64,000 bases of DNA from a marine gamma proteobacterium HTCC2143 (GCA_000169075.1 AAVT01000003.1:186001-250000), one strand, 5' to 3'; shown: positions 31,791-42,514, counted from the stretch's first letter. A program made the numbers and translations. The notes: generated from the sequence alone by a model not told the origin.

Positions 31791-33163
31791 TCAACAAGAG
31801 GCCATCGAACTTCGACCCTCAGCCCTGGCTGATTGTCTGATAGCGTTATGTGTCCATAGTGCAGCTTCACAACCGCCGATACTAAACTCAAGCCAAGACC
31901 GTTGCCCGGATGTAGGCTGCGACTGGCTTCTACCCGATAAAATCGTTCGAATACCTTACCTTGATCTACTGCTGAAATCCCGCGACCACTATCCGTGACG
32001 GTTACGAAAGCCTCCTCCCCGACTGATCCAAGCTCAACGTTAACGCAACCATTTTCAGGCGTGTATTTGACCGCATTATCAATCAAGTTAGCAAAGGCCT
32101 GAAATAAAAGATCTCTGTCGCCGTTAATAAACGCTTCCGCCTGTAATGACGAGACGAACTTTATCGCTTTATCTGTGGCCAGGGGCTCATATAGCTCGAT
32201 AACATCGAGCAATATAATGCGCAGATCAAGTCGGGTAAAACCTGCTCGTCGACTACCTGACTCCACCTGTGCGATCCGCAATAGTGAGCTGAACGTCGAC
32301 AGCAACCCGTCAGCTTCATCAATCAGCGGTTGCACCCGATCTTCCCGATCAGAAACAGCTTGGTCTTGCATGTCGCTTAGTTGGTTTCTCAATCGCGTGA
32401 GGGGGGTTCGTAAATCGTGCGCAATATTGTCAGAGACTTGCCGAAGCCCTTCCATCAATTGCTGAATCCGATCCAGCATAAGGTTGATATTGAGCGCTAA
32501 TTCCTTGTGCTCGCCACGCATAGAGGCCGATTCAATCCTGTCCGACAAATCACCTGACATAATGCTCTGCAAGGTTTTATTGGTTCTATCGATTTGCCTA
32601 ACACTCAGTCCCGCAACGATCGCCCCGCCAATTGTCCCTAAGACGATGGTGACCATCATACTTCGAACTAATGCACCGCGAATAGCCTCGGCATAGCCCC
32701 GAAACTCGCCGTGATGATGCACCACTAGCATCCTATATCCGTCACCAATTTCTTCTGAACGACCGATAAACCGGAGTTCTCGCTTTTGGTCATTCCATGA
32801 CAGAATTTCCAGATGAAACTCAAGCCAGCCATCGTCATATCGACGATAGATGGGCCAGTCATCTAAATTGCCCGCGAGCTTTCTCTTCTCTTGATCAACT
32901 ACCAAATAGTAAAACCGATTAAGCTCACCTTTTTCAATTTTTTCACCGATAAATCGCTCTAACCCACCAAATCCTGTGTTCTCATAAACCTCTTCCAGCG
33001 CAACAATTTCGTCGGCTACCGCGCCTTGTAATTGTTTAAAGTAATCATAAGAGTAGGTAGCGTAGACCAACATCAGTACGATCAGCACGGACACACTGAG
33101 GCCGATCACATAAGCCCACAAAAATCGAAAGGTGTAACTGGCAAGAATTTTGTTAATAATCAT
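31787..33163 (-). CDS. sensor histidine kinase of a two-component system
   Basis: Inner-membrane sensor. Membrane segment at about residues 15-37, periplasmic sensor region to ~165, second segment ~168-187, HAMP ~188-240, dimerisation domain with phospho-accepting His 249 in DNIAHDLRTPLTRL, and an ATPase domain with Asn 363 (N box), DSGRG at 391-395 and GNGLGL at 420-425. All catalytic motifs are intact. Paired with the response regulator gene 33 bases upstream. The stimulus is not evident from sequence. Confidence 0.93.
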   Translation of the reverse strand: MIINKILASYTFRFLWAYVIGLSVSVLIVLMLVYATYSYDYFKQLQGAVADEIVALEEVYENTGFGGLERFIGEKIEKGELNRFYYLVVDQEKRKLAGNLDDWPIYRRYDDGWLEFHLEILSWNDQKRELRFIGRSEEIGDGYRMLVVHHHGEFRGYAEAIRGALVRSMMVTIVLGTIGGAIVAGLSVRQIDRTNKTLQSIMSGDLSDRIESASMRGEHKELALNINLMLDRIQQLMEGLRQVSDNIAHDLRTPLTRLRNQLSDMQDQAVSDREDRVQPLIDEADGLLSTFSSLLRIAQVESGSRRAGFTRLDLRIILLDVIELYEPLATDKAIKFVSSLQAEAFINGDRDLLFQAFANLIDNAVKYTPENGCVNVELGSVGEEAFVTVTDSGRGISAVDQGKVFERFYRVEASRSLHPGNGLGLSLVSAVVKLHYGHITLSDNQPGLRVEVRWPLVD

Positions 33164-33196
33164 TGACTAGGAGCAACCTTGTTCATTCTAACAACC

Positions 33197-33883
33197 TTAC
33201 TGAATTTCAGGATCCCGCAGCATATAACCCGCACCACGCACGGTAGACAGTAATTGCTGATCAAAATCTTTATCAATTTTTTGTCGAAGCCGGCTTATAT
33301 GAACATCAATAACATTGGTTTGTGGGTCAAAATGATATTCCCACACATTCTCTAACAGCATTGTGCGAGTGACAACTTGGCCCGCATGCTTCATCAAATA
33401 TTCCAGCAATTTGTATTCTCTAGGCTGCAGATTAAAGCCACCGCCTCCCCGAGTTACCTTATGCGCCAGCAAATCCATTTCCAAGTCCGCTACTTTAAGT
33501 TTGGTCTCACTGGTACTCGACTTTTGACGACGCAACAAAGCTTCTATTCGAGCCAACAATTCCACAAAAGCAAAAGGTTTAACGAGATAGTCATCGCCTC
33601 CAGCCTTCAAACCTTTCACTCGGTCATCTACCTCTCCTAACGCACTGAGTATAAGCACTGGCGACTTATTGTCAGCAGCCCTCAGTGTCTGGATAATTGT
33701 CAAGCCATCCATGTTTGGAAGCATGCGATCGACGACTAAAACGTCGTACTCTTCGCTCTTCTGAGCCAACGCCAGGCCCTGTTCTCCGTCTGCACAATGT
33801 TCAACGGAATACCCACTCTGCCGTAATCCTTTGCCGATATAATCCGCGACACTGATGTCATCTTCAATTAGCAGTATGCGCAT
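33197..33883 (-). CDS. OmpR/PhoB-family response regulator
   Basis: Receiver domain with acidic pair EDD at residues 7-9, phospho-acceptor Asp 52 (VVDRMLPNMDG) and Lys 102 (LVKPFAF), then a winged-helix DNA-binding domain (LQPREYKLLEYLMKH, TNVIDVHISRLRQKID). Length 228. Transcribed first in the pair with the kinase. Its regulon is unknown; neighbouring genes (RDD protein, repeat protein) are candidates only by position. Confidence 0.94.
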   Translation of the reverse strand: MRILLIEDDISVADYIGKGLRQSGYSVEHCADGEQGLALAQKSEEYDVLVVDRMLPNMDGLTIIQTLRAADNKSPVLILSALGEVDDRVKGLKAGGDDYLVKPFAFVELLARIEALLRRQKSSTSETKLKVADLEMDLLAHKVTRGGGGFNLQPREYKLLEYLMKHAGQVVTRTMLLENVWEYHFDPQTNVIDVHISRLRQKIDKDFDQQLLSTVRGAGYMLRDPEIQ

Positions 33884-34190
33884 GCAAACCCCATTAGTTG
33901 GTCATTTTTTAAATTCATACATTCAGGCCTACCGGCTATCACCAAAGGTAGATAGGCCCATGCTGCTTGCACATTATCATCAATGGAGCCGAACGTCAGT
34001 TTCCGATTTGATTACCATTACTTAATACTCAGTGTCTATCGATGATACGGCTGTGCTGTATGACCGGCAGTGGCGATAACATCATTAAGCACCAAAACAC
34101 ACTAGAACTACCATCAACCTGCCTTTGTGCGTAGGCATTATTGGCAACATTCTGCTAGACTCGACGCTCAATTTTTTAATGTTTGCTATT

Positions 34191-34667
34191 ATGATAAATC
34201 ATCCTGCCACGCTGCCTACCGCGGGCCTGCTTCGCCGTCTTGCGGCAATCGTCTATGACTCGATGCTGGTATTCGGGGTACTATTCACCGCAACCATACC
34301 CGCGGTGTTTTTTCGGCCTGAACAAATAGAACCCATAGCCAATGAGCAAATTGTTACCGCCTTGCCACTGGTGGCCGACGGCCTGCCATTTCAACTTTAT
34401 TTATTATTCGTATATGTCACTTTCTTCTGCTGGTTTTGGACCAAGCGCGGTCAGACACTGGGCATGCAAGCCTGGCGATTACAGCTTGTGGATATGGATG
34501 GCAAGGGCCCTACCATTCGTCAATGCATCACACGGCTGCTTGCCGCATTGCTATCAACTCTCTGCTTTGGTGCCGGTTACTGGTGGATTCTTATCAACAA
34601 AGATCGTCTAAGCTGGCACGACAAATTATCTAAAACCCGTATGGTATTGTTGCCGAAAAAAAAATAA
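34191..34667 (+). CDS. RDD family membrane protein
   Basis: About 158 residues with the RDD pattern: LLRRLAAIVYDSMLVFGVLF at the start (with the conserved arginine and aspartate), a second hydrophobic segment QLYLLFVYVTFFCWFWTKRGQTLGM, and a third near the end (LLAALLSTLCFGAGYWWI). The TKRGQTLGMQAW stretch is the family hallmark. Function of the family is unclear; some members are linked to transport. Start is uncertain between 34179 and 34191; neither has a strong ribosome site. Convergent with lptG. Confidence 0.85.
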   Translation: MINHPATLPTAGLLRRLAAIVYDSMLVFGVLFTATIPAVFFRPEQIEPIANEQIVTALPLVADGLPFQLYLLFVYVTFFCWFWTKRGQTLGMQAWRLQLVDMDGKGPTIRQCITRLLAALLSTLCFGAGYWWILINKDRLSWHDKLSKTRMVLLPKKK

Positions 34668-34681
34668 AGGTGCTTACCGAC

Positions 34682-35743
34682 TCATCGCGCCCGCCGCAAA
34701 AACCAAAGCCCTAACACGGCGCATATAACAATCGGGATAAGCGACGCGTAGATTGGCTGAAATCCGTAAACCAAACTCGCGGGTGCCAAAATATCTTGAG
34801 CGGTGCGAAAAACGATCCCCACCAAAACTCCGATAAAAATACGGTATCCCATCGTAACTTCCCGAAGAGGACCAAAAATAAAGGATATTGCTAGCAACAC
34901 AAGTGCCAGTGTCGATAATGGTTGCAGTATTTTTTTCCAAAAGGCCAGTCTATAGGGGCTGCTATTTAAACCTTGCGCTTGCAAGTAGTTAGCATACTGA
35001 TCATTTCCCGCAATCGACAAATCGATAGGATCTAGCATCAGAATATTAAGTAGCTCTGGAGACAGCTCTGTCGACCAAGGTTTTGACGGAGAGGCAATTT
35101 TTCTAACCCGGGTATCGGTTATTATACTTTCGACGACATCCTCCAATAACCATTCACCCGATTGATAAATAGCCCGCTGAGCATATAGCGTGCTCTGCGG
35201 CTTATGCTGTTCATCAAATTGATACATGGTTACCCCGTACAAAATACCGTTTGGCTGCACTGCATTAAAGTGCATAAATCGATTCGCCTCCCGATGCCAC
35301 AAACCCTCGCGACTGACGATATTTTGCGATTTTTTTAAGGCAATAGCCCGCTCACTTTTAGCAATACTTTCTGTAACAGGCGCGACATATTCACTAACTA
35401 ACATGCCCGCAATCATAACCACGATAATTGGCCGCATAACCATCCATACGATGCGCAAGGTAGATACACCTGCTGACCTCATGACAACAAGCTCACTGCC
35501 ACTAGCCAGCGTACCAAGCCCTGCCAAACATCCAACTAAGGCCGCAAAGGGTAAGAGGTCAAACATAGTAGCTGGCACTGAATAAATGACAAAACGTAAG
35601 GCTGCCACAAAATCATAGTTGCCGCTTAGATATCCCATTTCATCAACAATCGCGGCTATCGCATCCAACCCTAGCAACATGAAGAGCACTAAAAGAGTAC
35701 TAGCAGTAATGGTAGTCGATATGTAGCGGCCTAATTTATTCAT
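34682..35743 (-). CDS. lptG: LPS export ABC transporter permease LptG
   Basis: Inner-membrane permease of the LptBFG complex that extracts lipopolysaccharide for delivery to LptA. N-terminal MNKLGRYIS, three membrane segments, a periplasmic jellyroll-like domain, and three more segments at the C-terminus. The ATG at 35743 overlaps the lptF stop as ATGA; the open frame extending 100 codons further upstream lies inside lptF and is not part of the gene. Length 353. Confidence 0.95.
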   Translation of the reverse strand: MNKLGRYISTTITASTLLVLFMLLGLDAIAAIVDEMGYLSGNYDFVAALRFVIYSVPATMFDLLPFAALVGCLAGLGTLASGSELVVMRSAGVSTLRIVWMVMRPIIVVMIAGMLVSEYVAPVTESIAKSERAIALKKSQNIVSREGLWHREANRFMHFNAVQPNGILYGVTMYQFDEQHKPQSTLYAQRAIYQSGEWLLEDVVESIITDTRVRKIASPSKPWSTELSPELLNILMLDPIDLSIAGNDQYANYLQAQGLNSSPYRLAFWKKILQPLSTLALVLLAISFIFGPLREVTMGYRIFIGVLVGIVFRTAQDILAPASLVYGFQPIYASLIPIVICAVLGLWFLRRAR

Positions 35744-36864
35744 GGTAAAGATGCTACCGGTGTTGACGCGGTCGGCGCACGAAATCGCCGCAACCAATCT
35801 CCACCAAACAGTAATGTTATACCCAACCCTAAAAACACCAAATGAACCCACCACATACCCAAATCTGAAGAGATTTTTTCTTTTCCTATGGCATCTCGCG
35901 CTGCATTTAGTGCCACCAAGTAGGTAATGTAGATAATAAAAGCTGGGAGCATTTTCACATAGCGACCGCGACGGTGACTGGTGCGACTCAACGCTTGTGC
36001 TATTAAAGCAATGACGGGGACCAAAATCACCAATGACATGCGCCATTGCAGCGTCGCTTTATCCTCAAGCAACGTTGAATTCAGTAACTGTTCCGTTGTT
36101 CGCGCATCAGCTCTCTTATACAACGTTTTCTGAACGGCTGGGTCTCTTACCAACTGACCATACTCGTCAAACTGACTAATTCGATAACGTAACCCCCCCG
36201 GCTGGCCGACCGATTGATAACCATTTCTTAATACCAGATAGCGAGACTGCTGGTCATCACTCATCTGAATATTTCCCTGCTCGGCGAATATCACCGTTAG
36301 CTGCTCCTCGCCCTCACTACCGAGCGACTGCTCTGCAGAAAAAACGTCCTGCATTATGCCCACGTCGTTATCCAGAGACTCGACATAGGTGACTCTCCCG
36401 GACTGCTCGTCGACCCGAAAGCGCCCTTCAATCAGTAATTCTAAGCCACTAGAGTTTTGCGTATCCTCGAAGATTTCTTGGACCTTGCCAATGCCAATAG
36501 GGCTGGCATATAGACTCAGATAACCAACGACCACTGCAACACATATTGACGGTACCAGCGTGTAAACCGCCAATCGTCTGTCGGAGAGTCCACAGGCGGC
36601 CATTACTGTCATTTCACTTTCGACATACATCCGCCCGTAAGCTAGCAATATGGCGATAAAAAGACTCAGTGGTAACACCAATTCGAGGAAACTGGGGAGC
36701 CGATAAACCATGATATTCAATAGAATATCGGGGGATAGCTTACCTGCAGCAGCTTGGGCGAGATATTTTACAAACCGACCACTCATCACAATAACCAGTA
36801 AGGTTGCGCTGACGGCAAACAGACTAATGAGTATTTCCTTGGCCAAATAACGGAAGAGAATCAC
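35740..36864 (-). CDS. lptF: LPS export ABC transporter permease LptF
   Basis: Partner permease of LptG. FRYLAKEILISLFAVSATLL at the N-terminus, the SFLELVLPLSLFIAILLAYGR second/third segments, then periplasmic domain and C-terminal membrane segments. Length 374 normal. GTG start. Divergent from pepA across 150 bases, as in Pseudomonas. Confidence 0.95.
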   Translation of the reverse strand: MILFRYLAKEILISLFAVSATLLVIVMSGRFVKYLAQAAAGKLSPDILLNIMVYRLPSFLELVLPLSLFIAILLAYGRMYVESEMTVMAACGLSDRRLAVYTLVPSICVAVVVGYLSLYASPIGIGKVQEIFEDTQNSSGLELLIEGRFRVDEQSGRVTYVESLDNDVGIMQDVFSAEQSLGSEGEEQLTVIFAEQGNIQMSDDQQSRYLVLRNGYQSVGQPGGLRYRISQFDEYGQLVRDPAVQKTLYKRADARTTEQLLNSTLLEDKATLQWRMSLVILVPVIALIAQALSRTSHRRGRYVKMLPAFIIYITYLVALNAARDAIGKEKISSDLGMWWVHLVFLGLGITLLFGGDWLRRFRAPTASTPVASLP

Positions 36865-37014
36865 AATTGATAGAATCCTAACATGTTACGCTTTAAACCT
36901 TAACGCCGAGCCTTTACACTAGCCGCTATTAGGGAGTTTTTGCTAAGTGCCTGTAGTATGGGCAGGCATTATCTATCAATAAACCCGTTTTGTCGTTATT
37001 TTAAGGAACCTGTT

Positions 37015-38502
37015 ATGGATGTTGTACTAAAAGCTATTGCCAATCCGGAGGCACTGCGCAGTCAGTGCCTAGTGGTACCGATATTAAGTGAAGGTAAGCT
37101 ATCTAAGGTTGCTAAAACTCTCGATAAGATGAACGGTAGTGTTATTCAGTCCTTAATTAAGCGTGGAGATATTAAAGGAGGATTAAACGAGACCTTATTA
37201 ATTCCAGCCGTTAGCGGCATTGCTGCAGAGCGAATCTTATTGCTCGGCTGTGGTGAAGGGAAAAAGCTTTCCCCTGCAACAATTCGCAAACTGCTGGGCA
37301 CTGCCCTTCGCACTTTGGGGCAGAACGAAATCACTGATGCCACCTTGTTTTTAGACAATATTAGTGTCGCAGGCAAAGACAGTGGCTGGATAGCCGGCCA
37401 AGTTGCCCTGATAGGTGGCGACCAAAACTACCGTTACACTCGCACCCTGAGCCACCCTAGAAAGTCACCCCTGATTAAACGAATTACCCTTGCCTGCGAA
37501 CCAAATAAAATCTTGCGCTCAGCAGTTACCGAAGGAAAAGCTATTGCAAACGGGATGAATGTTGCTAAGGAATTGGGGAATTTGCCAGGGAATATCTGCA
37601 CACCAACCTACCTCGCCAGCGAAGCAAAGGCCCTTGCAGGTCAATATAAAACACTAACAACCCGTATCATTGAAGAAAAAAAGATGGCTGAACTGGGCAT
37701 GGGTTCACTACTTTCAGTCACCGCCGGGACCGATCAACCCGCTAAGCTGATTGTCATGGAATACAAGGGCGCAGCGAAAGGCCAAGAGCCACACGCACTG
37801 GTCGGTAAAGGAATTACTTTTGATAGCGGTGGCATTAGTTTAAAGCCTGGCTCGAAGATGGATGAAATGAAATATGACATGTGTGGGGCTGCCAGTGTTT
37901 TAGGCACAATGGCGGCCATTGCAGAGATGAAACTGCCTCTCAATGTAGTGGCTATTATAGCGGCTGCTGAAAATCTCCCAAACGGCTCGGCGACCAAACC
38001 TGGTGATGTAGTTACCAGTATGTCGGGCCAAACGATAGAGGTACTCAATACAGATGCAGAGGGGCGACTCGTGTTATGTGACGCGCTCACCTATGCAGAA
38101 CGCTTTAAGCCAAAATCAGTCATTGATGTGGCAACTCTGACCGGCGCCGTTATTGTTGCACTCGGCCGACATGCTTCTGCAATTTACAGCAATAGCGATG
38201 CTTTCGCTGCTGAGCTGTTAAACGCCGGCGAAGATTCGGGCGATCGTGCTTGGCACATGCCAATGTGGGATGAATATCAACCGCAACTGGATAGTAAGTT
38301 CGCTGATATTGCCAATATTGGTGGTCCCGAGGGCGGCAGTATAACAGCGGCCTGTTTTCTGTCCCGCTTCACCAAAAAGATGCGCTGGGCGCATCTCGAT
38401 GTTGCCGGGACGTCGTTTCATGGCGGAGCCAATAAAGGAGCCACCGGCAGACCTGTAGGATTACTGACCCAATACCTTATCAACCAAAGTAAGTTAGCAT
38501 GA
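37015..38502 (+). CDS. pepA: leucyl aminopeptidase (M17)
   Basis: Cytoplasmic zinc/manganese aminopeptidase, also a DNA-binding accessory protein in some species. Metal-site motifs: VGKGITFDSGGISLKP, MKYDMCGAASVLG, and the family signature NTDAEGRLVL. About 495 residues. I chose the ATG at 37015 because AAGGA precedes it and the protein then starts like family members; the frame is open 75 bases further upstream. Overlaps holC by ATGA. Confidence 0.95.
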   Translation: MDVVLKAIANPEALRSQCLVVPILSEGKLSKVAKTLDKMNGSVIQSLIKRGDIKGGLNETLLIPAVSGIAAERILLLGCGEGKKLSPATIRKLLGTALRTLGQNEITDATLFLDNISVAGKDSGWIAGQVALIGGDQNYRYTRTLSHPRKSPLIKRITLACEPNKILRSAVTEGKAIANGMNVAKELGNLPGNICTPTYLASEAKALAGQYKTLTTRIIEEKKMAELGMGSLLSVTAGTDQPAKLIVMEYKGAAKGQEPHALVGKGITFDSGGISLKPGSKMDEMKYDMCGAASVLGTMAAIAEMKLPLNVVAIIAAAENLPNGSATKPGDVVTSMSGQTIEVLNTDAEGRLVLCDALTYAERFKPKSVIDVATLTGAVIVALGRHASAIYSNSDAFAAELLNAGEDSGDRAWHMPMWDEYQPQLDSKFADIANIGGPEGGSITAACFLSRFTKKMRWAHLDVAGTSFHGGANKGATGRPVGLLTQYLINQSKLA

Positions 38503-38936
38503 CAAAGATAGACTTTTATATTCTGCCCTACGATAGCAGCGAGCAAAGACACTTGTTCGCTTGTCGTTTGGCCGAAAAAGCGTTCAAACTTGGCAACGAA
38601 ATCTATATTCATGGCAGTGACGGTGATCAGGCGAAGGCTCTGGATGAGCTCTTATGGTCGTGGAGAAACACGAGTTTTATTCCTCACAAAATAGACGATA
38701 ACAGTACCGATGAACAGCCACTACATATAGGCTTTGGAAAAGACAAGCAAATGTCTGGCGATCATAATGGCCTGCTAATCAATCTTTCGGACCATGTGCC
38801 GGAGTTTTTCAGTCGGTTTGAGCGAGTGTCAGAGATTGTAGTTCAGGATTCCGCAGTGACAGAATCAACTCGAGCAAATTATCGTTTCTACAAGAATCGT
38901 GGTTATCATCTAGATACCCATGATCTCCGACGCTAA
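38499..38936 (+). CDS. holC: DNA polymerase III subunit chi
   Basis: Clamp-loader accessory subunit that contacts SSB. MTKIDFYILPYDSSEQRHLFACRLAEKA-type start (only the pattern matters), DELLWSWRNTSFIPHK, NLSDHVPEFFSRFERVSEIV. Length 145. Translationally coupled to pepA; the pepA-holC-valS order is conserved in gammaproteobacteria. Confidence 0.93.
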   Translation: MTKIDFYILPYDSSEQRHLFACRLAEKAFKLGNEIYIHGSDGDQAKALDELLWSWRNTSFIPHKIDDNSTDEQPLHIGFGKDKQMSGDHNGLLINLSDHVPEFFSRFERVSEIVVQDSAVTESTRANYRFYKNRGYHLDTHDLRR

Positions 38937-38973
38937 CACAACTATTAATTGCAGCAGGCAATAACGGTTTTTT

Positions 38974-39573
38974 ATGGACAACAACGATCCCCCACCTAAG
39001 TCATCGTCGACTAATAAAAATGCTTTTCTTGACGAACTACAGTCGATTAAAGGAATCCTCGACGATCATCAGAATGAAATCCAGATTGATGTGCCGCTAC
39101 TTAACGACATTGTTAGGGACTTAGGAACCGACGGCACCTTATCAGAACCCAATTTAGATGAATTAGACACTAGCCCCGATAGCAACGAGCATGCCCTGCA
39201 CGCGACTGCGGATGATGGTGGCCCAATGCTTCAGGTGCGGGACGTTACCGCAGAACCCTTTGCCTTCCCCGATGATTATGCGGAAGATTATCTATCTTCG
39301 GAGCAATTGCCCGCCAGCGGCGACGAATTTAAAGAACTGGGCGCCACCCAGTCTGAGGAATACCAGGAGGAGCAACAGGAGTTTTTTCCTTCAGTAGAAT
39401 CAGGCATCCATTTAAACGACATCAATAACACTGAAGATGACAATTTTAACCTTGAATTGCTAATCCAAGAAGTTGTAGATGAAGTGATCCCAACAGTAGA
39501 AAACGAACTGCGTAAGCGGCTATCACTCTGCTCTCCCGAAATGATCAAGCGTCTAGCTGAAAAATTCAATTAA
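38974..39573 (+). CDS. conserved acidic protein of unknown function between holC and valS
   Basis: 199 residues, strongly acidic and likely mostly disordered (many Asp, Glu, Ser, Pro), with two predicted-looking helices: residues ~17-50 (AFLDELQSIKGILDD) and the C-terminal ~159-199 (LLIQEVVDEVIPTVENELRKRL). A hypothetical gene at this position is common in Pseudomonas-like genomes. The C-terminal helical end after an acidic disordered region recalls the layout of PopZ-type scaffold proteins, but I cannot claim homology. Near valS and holC, so likely cotranscribed. Confidence 0.82.
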   Translation: MDNNDPPPKSSSTNKNAFLDELQSIKGILDDHQNEIQIDVPLLNDIVRDLGTDGTLSEPNLDELDTSPDSNEHALHATADDGGPMLQVRDVTAEPFAFPDDYAEDYLSSEQLPASGDEFKELGATQSEEYQEEQQEFFPSVESGIHLNDINNTEDDNFNLELLIQEVVDEVIPTVENELRKRLSLCSPEMIKRLAEKFN

Positions 39574-39708
39574 GACTACAGTATGATAATCAGGCAATCT
39601 CTGCCCCTAGTATTTTCTGTCGCTCGATAAGTCTTGTATACTAGGCGATTGCGCGAACAATACATCCGCCTAGCCTCCCATAATCTAAATACAAAGTAGC
39701 TATCAAAA

Positions 39709-42474
39709 ATGGATAAAACATTTCAACCTTCTGAGATCGAAGCCTCTTGGTATAAACACTGGGAAAGTGAGGGCTATTTCGCCCCCAGCGGAGAAGGCGA
39801 GCCCTACAGCATTATGATACCTCCGCCCAATGTCACTGGCAGCCTGCACATGGGGCACGGCTTCCAGGAAACCATCATGGATGTATTGATACGCTATCAT
39901 CGAATGAAAGGTGACAATACCTTATGGCAAGTTGGCACTGATCATGCCGGCATCGCGACGCAAATGGTGGTCGAACGTCAACTAGAAGCAGAGGGTATTG
40001 ATAGGAAAAAGCTAGGGCGAGAAAAATTTATTGAAAAAGTCTGGGATTGGAAAGAACAAAGCGGCGGCACCATAACGCAGCAGTTGCGACGTATGGCCGC
40101 TTCTACAGACTGGTCTCGCGAACGATTCACGATGGACCCAGGACTCTCCGCCGCCGTTAAAGAAGTATTTATTAAGCTCTACGATGAAGGGTTGATCTAT
40201 CGCGGAACTCGACTGGTTAATTGGGACCCGGTTTTGCATACCGCCGTATCTGATTTAGAAGTTGTATCCGAAGAAGAAAATGGCTTCCTCTGGCACTTCC
40301 ATTATCCATTAAGCGACGGCTCCGGCCAGTTAACTGTTGCCACTACTCGGCCTGAAACTATGCTCGGTGATACAGCCGTTGCTGTTAACCCTGCGGACGA
40401 GCGCTACCAAGGCCTGATCGGAAAAATGATCACACTTCCTCTAACCGGCAGAGAAATACCTATAATTGCCGATGATTATGTCGATATGGAGTTTGGCACG
40501 GGCTGCGTAAAAATAACGCCTGCCCATGATTTCAACGACTATGAGATGGGGAAACGTCATAATTTGCCGATGATCAACCTGCTCACTGATAACGCGGAAA
40601 TGAATGATAATGCTCCCATACCCTACCGGGGCATGGATCGATTTGCGTGTCGGGTACAAGTCGTTGAAGACTTAGATGCTCTTGGATTACTCGGTAAGAT
40701 TGATGACCACACGCTGAAAGTTCCTCGCGGAGATCGTGGCGGCGCCATTATAGAACCGTACCTCACCGAGCAATGGTATGTCGATGCTAAGACACTTGCC
40801 AAACCTGCCATCAAAGCAGTTGAAAATGGCGATATCGAATTTATCCCCAAGCAGTATGAAAATATGTACTTTTCCTGGATGCGAGACATCCAAGATTGGT
40901 GTATTTCTCGTCAATTATGGTGGGGACATCGTATTCCTGCATGGTATGACAGTGAAGGTAATATCTATGTAGGACGGGATGAGAATGAAGTACGAGAAAA
41001 ACATCAACTGGGCGATCTGCCGCTGCAGCAAGACAATGATGTGTTAGACACTTGGTTTTCCTCCTCTCTATGGACTTTTTCGACACTTGGCTGGCCAGAG
41101 AATACCCCCGACCTAAGGACGTTCCATCCGACTAGTGTGCTGGTCACCGGATTCGATATTATCTTTTTCTGGGTTGCTCGGATGATTATGATGACGCTTC
41201 ATTTCAAGCAAGAGATACCCTTCAATCAAGTCTATATACATGGCTTAGTTCGAGATTCAGACGGCCAGAAAATGTCTAAATCCAAGGGTAATGTTCTCGA
41301 CCCTATCGATCTGATCGACGGCATTGACCTAGAGTCACTTGTTAATAAGCGAACGAGTGGCATGATGCAGCCGCAAATGGCCAAAAAAATCGAAAAAGCT
41401 ACTCGCAAGCAGTTTCCAGAGGGTATTGCCGCCTATGGCACTGACGCATTGAGATTCACCTATTATTCTCTCGCATCAACGGGCCGGGATATCAAATTCG
41501 ATATGGGACGTATAGAGGGCTATCGGAATTTTTGTAACAAAATATGGAATGCAGCCCGCTATGTTTTAATGAATACGGAAGAACATGATTGCGGGCAAGA
41601 CAACAACAATGACTATCAATTAAGCCTTGCTGATCGATGGATTATCTCCCGGTTGCAGCACACCGAAAGCGAAGTTGCCCTGTCACTGGAGCAATACCGT
41701 TTCGACTTGGCATCTCAGGCGCTGTATGAGTTCATCTGGAATGAATATTGTGACTGGTATCTGGAGTTATCAAAGCCGGTCCTATGGGACGATAGCGCCC
41801 CTGCCAGCCTAAAAAAAGGCACTCGCCGGACACTGATACGGGTACTCGAAACTACCTTGCGATTGCTGCACCCGTTTATGCCTTTCATCACTGAGGAAAT
41901 CTGGCAGCGTGTTGCACCTCTGTCGGCGAAATCAGGCGATACCATCATGTTACAGCCATACCCTGAATTCAATGCCGAGCTCATAGACGCTCAAGCAGAT
42001 GCTGATATCGAATGGTTAAAATGCGTCATTATTGGCGTCCGTAATATTCGAGGCGAGATGAATATTTCACCGGCACAGGCCATTCCCATATTGGTTAAAA
42101 ATGGCAGTGAAGAAGACGCTCGAAGGCTGGAAGATAATCGACAGTTTCTTATGACTCTGGCTAAAATCGATCATATACAATGGCTACAAGAGGGTGAAAA
42201 TTCACCCATGTCAGCAACGTCGATGGTTGGTCAGATGGAAATTCTGGTGCCAATGGCAGGCCTGATCGACAAGGACGCCGAATTGATGAGGCTCAGTAAA
42301 GAAATCGATAAGCTGCAAAAAGACCTCGATCGCATCGAGGGCAAACTCAACAATCCAAAATTCGTCGACAAGGCGCCGGCTGATGTCGTCGAAAAGGAGC
42401 GGGAGAAGCAATCTGCCCAGCAAAAGATTCTAATAAAACTCGAACAACAATCACAACAAATCTCTACGCTGTAG
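39709..42474 (+). CDS. valS: valine--tRNA ligase
   Basis: Class I synthetase for tRNA-Val. HIGH-type motif HMGHG at residues 47-51, editing (CP1) domain with [22 protein letters not shown] at 521-525, anticodon-binding domain, and the C-terminal tRNA-binding coiled-coil arm from about residue 855 ([18 protein letters not shown]). Length 921 is slightly shorter than E. coli. Confidence 0.97.
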   Translation: MDKTFQPSEIEASWYKHWESEGYFAPSGEGEPYSIMIPPPNVTGSLHMGHGFQETIMDVLIRYHRMKGDNTLWQVGTDHAGIATQMVVERQLEAEGIDRKKLGREKFIEKVWDWKEQSGGTITQQLRRMAASTDWSRERFTMDPGLSAAVKEVFIKLYDEGLIYRGTRLVNWDPVLHTAVSDLEVVSEEENGFLWHFHYPLSDGSGQLTVATTRPETMLGDTAVAVNPADERYQGLIGKMITLPLTGREIPIIADDYVDMEFGTGCVKITPAHDFNDYEMGKRHNLPMINLLTDNAEMNDNAPIPYRGMDRFACRVQVVEDLDALGLLGKIDDHTLKVPRGDRGGAIIEPYLTEQWYVDAKTLAKPAIKAVENGDIEFIPKQYENMYFSWMRDIQDWCISRQLWWGHRIPAWYDSEGNIYVGRDENEVREKHQLGDLPLQQDNDVLDTWFSSSLWTFSTLGWPENTPDLRTFHPTSVLVTGFDIIFFWVARMIMMTLHFKQEIPFNQVYIHGLVRDSDGQKMSKSKGNVLDPIDLIDGIDLESLVNKRTSGMMQPQMAKKIEKATRKQFPEGIAAYGTDALRFTYYSLASTGRDIKFDMGRIEGYRNFCNKIWNAARYVLMNTEEHDCGQDNNNDYQLSLADRWIISRLQHTESEVALSLEQYRFDLASQALYEFIWNEYCDWYLELSKPVLWDDSAPASLKKGTRRTLIRVLETTLRLLHPFMPFITEEIWQRVAPLSAKSGDTIMLQPYPEFNAELIDAQADADIEWLKCVIIGVRNIRGEMNISPAQAIPILVKNGSEEDARRLEDNRQFLMTLAKIDHIQWLQEGENSPMSATSMVGQMEILVPMAGLIDKDAELMRLSKEIDKLQKDLDRIEGKLNNPKFVDKAPADVVEKEREKQSAQQKILIKLEQQSQQISTL

Positions 42475-42482
42475 TCTTTCAA

Positions 42483-42514
42483 ACCAGCATCATCGGATGA
42501 TGCTGGTGGTTTTG
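42483..42514 (+). terminator. valS terminator
   Basis: 25-base sequence that is fully self-complementary around one central G (10-bp stem, 5-nt loop in practice), nine bases after the valS stop, followed by GGTTTT. A good rho-independent terminator. Confidence 0.8.

Noticed and set aside
34682..36046. 454-codon frame for lptG
   Set aside because: The first 101 codons lie inside lptF in another frame; the LptG family start MNKLGRY and the ATGA overlap with the lptF stop put the real start at 35743.
42483..42507. 25-base palindrome as a protein-binding site
   Set aside because: Its place nine bases after valS and the following T-run make a transcription terminator the simpler explanation.
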